From Chitinophagaceae bacterium (GTDB taxonomy: Bacteria > Bacteroidota > Bacteroidia > Chitinophagales > Chitinophagaceae), in assembly GCA_947447465.1 (NCBI GenBank), contig CANFKE010000041.1:1-35970 (forward strand): a stretch of DNA of 35,970 nucleotides, read 5' to 3'. A model generated the notes under the pieces. That model was not told the DNA's origin. It saw only the letters and a program-made list of their open reading frames with translations, and did no database searches. Both the position numbers and the translations under genes were made by a program. The stretch's first letter is position 1. Each line of letters opens with the position of its first letter. Of the stretch, positions 31,160-35,970 are shown piece by piece.

Positions 31160-33601
31160 TTATGCCGGGTCAACATCAAATACGATCTGTACATTAGAGT
31201 ACCCACGCTGGTTAAGTATGTACTGCTTTTGTGTTTTTAAAAACTCCTTCACCGGTTCCATTTGTTTGTTGTCTTTGGGGCACTTCATCCATATCTCCTG
31301 AATGTATTGGTCGCGGATGCGGGCTACTACAGCAGGCCCAGGCCCCTGTACGGTGACATGAGGTATGGTCAGCAAACCCTGCGCCATCAATCCTGCCGCT
31401 GCCATAGCTTTGGCTTCGTCTTTATGTCTGAAAATGATCTTGATCAAGCGGGTAAATGGGGGGTAGCCAAACATCTCTCTGAACTTGATCTCTGAGCGAT
31501 AGAATGCTGAAACATTATGCTCCTTTACCCATTGCAGGGTGGGATGCTGCAGGTTGTAAGTTTGTATGAGCACCCGTCCTTCGCCATCGGCTCTGCCGGC
31601 TCTGCCGCTTACTTGTTCCATCAGCTGGAATGCTCGTTCATTCACTCTGAAATCGGGGAAGCTGAGGATACTATCGGCACTTAATATGCCCACCAAAGAT
31701 ACCGATGCGAAGTCCAACCCCTTGACTACCATCTGGGTGCCTACCAGTATATCTACTTTATGTTTTTGCAGGTTCTCAAACAGCTCGGCCATACTGTTCT
31801 TCTTACGCATACTGTCCACATCCATACGGGCGACCTTGGCCTTTGGGAATAGCAGTTGCACCTCTTCTTCTATCTTTTCGGTACCAAAGCTCTTGCTGGT
31901 CATGCTGCTGCTGCCGCAGCTAGGGCAGGCATGTGTCAGCGCTGCTTTCAGTCCGCAATAGTGGCAATGAAGTTTGCCGGTGCTTTTGTGGTAGGTGAGC
32001 GATACTGCGCAATTGGTACATTGAGCTACCCAGCCGCAAACGGTGCATTGCTGAAATGGCGAATATCCTCTTCTGTTCTGAAAAAGAATGACCTGCTTTT
32101 TATTAGCCAATGCTTCCAGAATAGCTTGCTGGAGCTGCGGAGTAAGAATGCCCGGAGTTTTTGTTTTAGCTGGGTCTGTGCTGCGCGGACTTACCAGTTC
32201 AATGATCGGCATCTTAACGCCCATATACCTGTCCTTGAGTGAGGCATAGGCATACTTACCCTGCTGTACATTGTACAAGCTTTCGAGCGATGGTGTGGCA
32301 GAGCCTAATATCACTTTAGATCCATACAATGCAGCCAGATATATTGCCGCATCTCTTGCATGAAAGCGCGGTGCAGGGTCTCTTTGTTTGTAAGAACCGT
32401 CGTGCTCCTCGTCGATGATGACTATGCCCAAGGTGTTGTACGGCAGCCACAACGCAGATCGCGGGCCTACCACAACTTTGTATATTCCTTTACGCACCTT
32501 TTCCCATATCTCTACCCGCTCATTGTTGCTAAAGTGACTATGATATACACCCAGGCTGTCGCCGAAATAGGCCAGCAACCTGCTTACCAGTTGGGTGGTA
32601 ACTGCAATCTCAGGTAGCAGCAGTAAAGCCTGATCACCCTGGTTGATACATTCCTGTATCTTATGAATGTAGAGCAATGTTTTACCACTACCTGTAACAC
32701 CTTGTAAGAGAGCTACGTTTTTTTCATTGAGTCCTTTATTCAGGTCGTCGTAAGCCACCTGTTGTACAGGAGTAAAGGCTACTTCTTTGGTGATAGGAAT
32801 ATCTTTGGCCGGTAAGCGATCTATTTCCTGTTCCTTGATGCTGAATACATCTTTTTCTACCAGTGCTTTGAGGTGAGATGCGGTAGCTTTTGCTCTGTCG
32901 AGGAGGTCCACCTGTCTTACATAACCTTTCTTTATGTTCAATTCGGTGTAAGCCATGATCAGCTCCAGTTGTTTGGGCGCTCTGGCAAGACGATCGAACA
33001 GGTGCATAAGGGCCTGCTCTTCTTTATAGACATCTGCAATAACAACTATCCTTTCTTTTCTTGGTTTGTAGGACTGTTCCAGTTCATCGTTGATGCGGAT
33101 CACTTCCTGTTCCAGTAATTCATTGAGTACTGCTGCTAATTGGCGGTAACCCACTATTTCCCGAAGTTCGCTGATGGTAATCTCTCTTTTTATCTGCAGC
33201 GCCTCGGCGGCAATATACCCTTCATCGCTCAGGTTCATCTGCACATCTTCACCTGCTATCCATTGCAGTCGTGTTTCGCCCATCAACTTCAGGTGGGCGG
33301 GCAGTGCGGCCTGCATTACCTCTCCGGGTGCCGACATATAATATTCACCTATCCAACGCCAGAATTTCAGTTGTTTTTCATTGGCTACCGGTGCTTCATC
33401 AATAATGTTCCTGATGGGTTTTACCATGTAGGAGTCGGGCTTGTCGTTATGCAGCCGCTCTACAATACCGCTATACTGTTTATTCTTGCCGAGCGCAACC
33501 TCCACCCTCATGCCGGGCTTTAACAGCTCCTGCATTTCGATGGGTACGCCATAAGTGAGTAACTGCGGCAGATTTAGCGGCAGTATGATATCGGCAAACA
33601 T
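31160..33601 (-). CDS. priA: Primosomal protein N' (PriA helicase)
   Basis: An 813 aa DNA helicase that restarts collapsed replication forks by loading the replicative helicase. It has the N-terminal 3' DNA-binding domain (FADIILPLNLPQLLTYGVP), Walker A GVTGSGKT near residue 300, DEEH motif near 395 (VIIDEEHDGSYKQ with the aromatic-rich loop), and the zinc-binding insertion CTVCGWVAQCTNC ... CHYCG ... CPSCG around 515-565, which has the eight cysteines of PriA. VGTQMVVKGLDF and QVSGRAGR complete motifs V-VI. Length is typical. A near-consensus TTATTTTG is 6 bases upstream of the start. Confidence 0.98.
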   Translation of the reverse strand: MFADIILPLNLPQLLTYGVPIEMQELLKPGMRVEVALGKNKQYSGIVERLHNDKPDSYMVKPIRNIIDEAPVANEKQLKFWRWIGEYYMSAPGEVMQAALPAHLKLMGETRLQWIAGEDVQMNLSDEGYIAAEALQIKREITISELREIVGYRQLAAVLNELLEQEVIRINDELEQSYKPRKERIVVIADVYKEEQALMHLFDRLARAPKQLELIMAYTELNIKKGYVRQVDLLDRAKATASHLKALVEKDVFSIKEQEIDRLPAKDIPITKEVAFTPVQQVAYDDLNKGLNEKNVALLQGVTGSGKTLLYIHKIQECINQGDQALLLLPEIAVTTQLVSRLLAYFGDSLGVYHSHFSNNERVEIWEKVRKGIYKVVVGPRSALWLPYNTLGIVIIDEEHDGSYKQRDPAPRFHARDAAIYLAALYGSKVILGSATPSLESLYNVQQGKYAYASLKDRYMGVKMPIIELVSPRSTDPAKTKTPGILTPQLQQAILEALANKKQVILFQNRRGYSPFQQCTVCGWVAQCTNCAVSLTYHKSTGKLHCHYCGLKAALTHACPSCGSSSMTSKSFGTEKIEEEVQLLFPKAKVARMDVDSMRKKNSMAELFENLQKHKVDILVGTQMVVKGLDFASVSLVGILSADSILSFPDFRVNERAFQLMEQVSGRAGRADGEGRVLIQTYNLQHPTLQWVKEHNVSAFYRSEIKFREMFGYPPFTRLIKIIFRHKDEAKAMAAAGLMAQGLLTIPHVTVQGPGPAVVARIRDQYIQEIWMKCPKDNKQMEPVKEFLKTQKQYILNQRGYSNVQIVFDVDPA

Positions 33602-33699
33602 GAGTGCAAAATAAGGGAAAACTTAAATGGGAAGACCTAAAAGTGTCCGGCCGTATTTCTTGTGTCGGGAGTATATCCCGTATTGGTGAGCGCAATGGC

Positions 33700-34875
33700 C
33701 TAAAAAAACAGATCCCCCGCTATCCTATCTGCAAATAGCTTTCCTTTATTGGTGATGATGAGTTTTTTCTCTTTCACTTCCAGCATACCCTTATCTATCA
33801 GCCGCTCTGACTTTTTCATGAGTTCCTTTACTATGTCGCTGCCCCAGTCTTTTTCTATTTTTTCCAGATCGCAACCCCACATGGTGCGGAGTGATGTCAT
33901 CATGTATTCATTCATGAACTGCACTTCCGTCAGTACCTCTTCTTCAAAAGGTACTTTCTTATCTATGAGGATGCTTTTGGTGTATAGCGCATTATTGGCC
34001 ACATTCCATTTTCTGGCCGAGCCGCTGAATGAATGGGCAGACGGGCCGATGCCGAGGTAGGGTAGTCCGCGCCAGTAGTTGGTATTATGTACCGCATATT
34101 TGCCCGGTAGGGCCAGGTTGCTTATTTCGTAATGTTCATACCCCATTGCTTCGGCATGTTCCATCAGTAATTCGAATTGCCCTGCTGCCTGCTCTGCATC
34201 TACGGGTGCCGATCTTTTTTTCTGAATGAGGTGGTTGAGTTCTGTTTTCTCTTCGACTGTAAGTGCGTATGCTGAAAAATGCGGGATGGCCAGTTCTTTT
34301 AATTTAGCCAGATTGTTTTTCCAGTCTTTGTCGGTCAATCCCGGAGTACCGTAAATGAGGTCAATACTGATGTTGCTGAGTTCGTGGTCTTGAGCCGCTT
34401 TTATAGCGTAGTCTGCTTCCTGCGCATTGTGGGCGCGTTTCATATACAACAGATCCTCATCTCTGAAAGATTGAATGCCAATACTCAGTCTGTTAACCGG
34501 TGTTCTTTTCAGTGATCTGAGATATTCTCTGTTCAGGTCGTCGGGGTTGGCTTCGAGGGTACACTCTGCGAGCTGGTTGACTTTATAATTCTTTTGTACG
34601 GTCTCAATTATGGTATTTATCTCATATTCACTGAGTAGAGAAGGCGTTCCTCCGCCAAAGTAGATGGTTTCCACTGCAACGTTCTTCAGGTAGTCTTTCT
34701 GCATTTCCAGCTCGGCAATTATCGCCCGTATCATTTCGTCCTTATACTTGAGCGAGGTAGAGAAATGAAAATTGCAATACACACAAGCCTGCTTGCAAAA
34801 TGGGATATGTATATATATACCCGCAGATGTAGCGGTATTTCCCTTGCGGGCATCCTGATATGCATTATTCTCCAT
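33700..34875 (-). CDS. hemW: Radical-SAM haem chaperone HemW
   Basis: A 391 aa protein of the HemN-like radical SAM group. Cysteines C27, C31 and C34 (CKQACVYC) bind the 4Fe-4S cluster; GIYIHIPFC precedes them. FGGGTPSLL, EANPDDL and RLSIGIQSF are the conserved SAM-domain blocks, and HNTNYWRGLPYLGIGPSAHSF marks HemW. The C-terminal wing (RTMWGCDLEKIEKDWG ... GKLFADRIAGDLFF) is complete. HemW binds haem and inserts it into cytochromes; coproporphyrinogen oxidase activity is not expected. Start ATG 34875 is supported because no other start precedes the conserved GIYIH. Its promoter element lies only 8 bases upstream, implying an almost leaderless mRNA. Confidence 0.96.
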   Translation of the reverse strand: MENNAYQDARKGNTATSAGIYIHIPFCKQACVYCNFHFSTSLKYKDEMIRAIIAELEMQKDYLKNVAVETIYFGGGTPSLLSEYEINTIIETVQKNYKVNQLAECTLEANPDDLNREYLRSLKRTPVNRLSIGIQSFRDEDLLYMKRAHNAQEADYAIKAAQDHELSNISIDLIYGTPGLTDKDWKNNLAKLKELAIPHFSAYALTVEEKTELNHLIQKKRSAPVDAEQAAGQFELLMEHAEAMGYEHYEISNLALPGKYAVHNTNYWRGLPYLGIGPSAHSFSGSARKWNVANNALYTKSILIDKKVPFEEEVLTEVQFMNEYMMTSLRTMWGCDLEKIEKDWGSDIVKELMKKSERLIDKGMLEVKEKKLIITNKGKLFADRIAGDLFF

Positions 34876-34882
34876 GAGGATG

Positions 34883-34890
34883 CAAATTTA
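34883..34890 (-). promoter_or_regulatory. -7 element of hemW, nearly leaderless
   Basis: Minus strand TAAATTTG fits TAnnTTTG and ends 8 bases before the ATG, leaving a leader of a few bases at most. Confidence 0.5.
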
Positions 34891-34908
34891 CGGCAATTCT
34901 ATCCCCTG

Positions 34909-34986
34909 TTGTCCACCGCTTTATCTATAGCAATATGTAGAGTTTATTATATTATATGTAATGTTATCAACACTGGTAGTGGATAA
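34909..34986. other. AT-rich intergenic segment with DnaA-box-like sequences
   Basis: Three sequences resemble the DnaA consensus TTATCCACA: TTGTCCACC (34909-34917), TTATCAACA (34964-34972) and, on the minus strand, TTATCCACT (34978-34986). An AT-rich run lies between the first and second. No dnaA or dnaN gene is nearby, so the meaning is uncertain. Confidence 0.3.
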
Positions 34987-35036
34987 ATACTTGTACATTA
35001 TCTATTTGTCATAAATCATTTGCAGTGCTAATCAGT

Positions 35037-35044
35037 TAATTTTG
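35037..35044 (+). promoter_or_regulatory. -7 element of DUF4271 gene
   Basis: TAATTTTG fits TAnnTTTG, 10 bases before ATG 35054. TTTG at 35019-35022 is 14 bases upstream, shorter than usual. Confidence 0.5.
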
Positions 35045-35053
35045 TACATCCAC

Positions 35054-35935
35054 ATGCGTATCGTCCACCTTTTTCTATGTTTTATGTTGTTATTTGCCGG
35101 CAATGCTGCCGGTAAGCAACTGACATTGAATCTAGGGCAATATAATATTCCTGTGCTTGCAGACAGTACTACCCGAGCACAAGCGGTGCTCAGGCTCACC
35201 GACAGTATGATCACGCACAATCCGTTGATGAATGCCCGATTGGTGATCAGTGATATACAGATCACCCACAATTGGGACTCACAGACCTCAGATTTCTACC
35301 TTCTATTGTCATTATGTTTGTTGCTTGGTGTTATCAGATATATAGATCAGCGCTACTTTGTGAATCTATGGTCTGCATTCTGGAATCCTACATTAAGTAA
35401 CCGGCAGTTAAAAGATCAATTGCAGGGAGCCGGATTTCTGAATTTGCTGATGAATGTATTCTTCGCGATATCGGTAGGTGCCTATATGTATTATGTGGTG
35501 AAGTTCTACACGCCACAACATTCAGGAGTCATTCCTTCATCGTTACTGATCATTATGCTTATAGTGGGAACAGCTATCATATATACTGCAAAGTATCTGG
35601 CAGTGCGTTTCAGTGGTTGGGCATTCAGGGTAGAAGGGGTGACCGAACATTATCTTTTCAATGTTTTTCTGATCAATAAGATACTGGCCATAGTGCTCAT
35701 TCCGTTCATTATTATTCTGGCGTTTGCGGATGAAGGAGTTGCCCGACAGATGATCGTAGTATCATTTCTGGTTGGTGGTCTGCTGCTGCTCAACAGGTAC
35801 ATCAGGTCGTGGCAGGTGTTCGGTTCGTTTTTCCAATATAGCAAATTTCATTTTTTTATGTACCTTTGCGCCTCGGAATTATTGCCATTGGCGGTTTTAA
35901 TGAAATTATTAGTAAAAGGACTGATGTTTTACTAA
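35054..35935 (+). CDS. DUF4271 integral membrane protein
   Basis: A 293 aa inner-membrane protein of a Bacteroidota-specific family, often encoded just before uroporphyrinogen-III synthase (hemD). After a signal-like N-terminus (MRIVHLFLCFMLLFAGNAAG) and a periplasmic stretch (about 20-85), six or so hydrophobic segments follow, with the family blocks FNVFLINKILAIVLIPFIII, LLNRYIRSWQVFGSFFQYSKFHFFMYLCASELLPLAVLMKLL. Function unknown. ATG 35054 is preferred to TTG 35042 and fits the promoter at 35037. The window ends 35 bases after its stop; the next gene would be expected to be hemD, but is not visible. Confidence 0.92.
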   Translation: MRIVHLFLCFMLLFAGNAAGKQLTLNLGQYNIPVLADSTTRAQAVLRLTDSMITHNPLMNARLVISDIQITHNWDSQTSDFYLLLSLCLLLGVIRYIDQRYFVNLWSAFWNPTLSNRQLKDQLQGAGFLNLLMNVFFAISVGAYMYYVVKFYTPQHSGVIPSSLLIIMLIVGTAIIYTAKYLAVRFSGWAFRVEGVTEHYLFNVFLINKILAIVLIPFIIILAFADEGVARQMIVVSFLVGGLLLLNRYIRSWQVFGSFFQYSKFHFFMYLCASELLPLAVLMKLLVKGLMFY

Positions 35936-35970
35936 AACAAAATAACAACGTTTAAAAACATACCGAAATC

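Noticed and set aside
31160..33601. Plus-strand open frames over PriA (e.g. 31566-31961 and 31856-32242)
   Set aside because: Shadows of priA codon bias; none has promoter, start or family evidence.

Overview
The window looks like chromosomal DNA from a Bacteroidota bacterium, most likely a Chitinophagaceae-type Sphingobacteriia/Chitinophagia relative. The evidence is: repeated promoter motifs of the Bacteroidota type (TAnnTTTG, sometimes with an upstream TTTG) close to start codons, little use of strong Shine-Dalgarno sites, two secreted proteins ending in type IX secretion (Por) sorting domains, many Sec/lipoprotein signals, and phylum-typical genes (DUF4271, an HTH-less NtrC-like regulator, a FadL plus SGNH hydrolase pair, a Gln116 B3 beta-lactamase of the GOB kind). 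Family assignments come from reading protein sequence by eye; no database search was run.

Layout. 1-2224: end of an unknown gene, a MacB/FtsX-type ABC permease and an overlapping lipoprotein. 2262-5940: a tRNA-Leu(CAG) gene followed by an accessory region. The last bases of the tRNA gene are duplicated 2.4 kb downstream, and each copy is followed by a long hairpin with a similar loop and then by a paralogous four-helix-bundle (S23/IVS-like) gene. Between the copies lie a Crp-like regulator, an NmrA-like gene remnant, a DUF5655 protein and a VOC protein in mostly AT-rich DNA. 6025-6501: a cyclophilin. 6662-10852: a giant secreted beta-helix protein with seven Ig-like repeats. 11022-12243: a methyltransferase and a small secreted protein. 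12339-15759: a BlaI-type repressor with two operators on its own promoter, an M56 (BlaR1-like) membrane peptidase, a c-type cytochrome lipoprotein, and a convergent B3 metallo-beta-lactamase. 15878-22279: small membrane proteins, an SRPBCC/YCII pair, an OmpA-like protein, a DUF4142 lipoprotein, a DUF695/RraB-like lipoprotein, an Fsr-like MFS exporter and a carboxypeptidase-regulatory-domain protein. 22524-25144 (minus): FadL-like porin and SGNH lipase operon. 25359-35935: ComF, NDH-2, a sigma-54-type response regulator, an SMI1-like protein, an NHL-repeat T9SS protein, PriA, HemW and DUF4271.

How the parts fit. Most of the window is ordinary housekeeping and envelope DNA organised as single genes or short operons with clear hairpin terminators. 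The two places with system-like organisation are the tRNA-Leu locus (tandem tRNA-3'-end/hairpin/four-helix-bundle modules without a visible integrase) and the bla-like cluster (repressor, zinc protease without a penicillin-binding sensor, nearby beta-lactamase). A short REP-like palindromic repeat also occurs twice (22296 and 29545).
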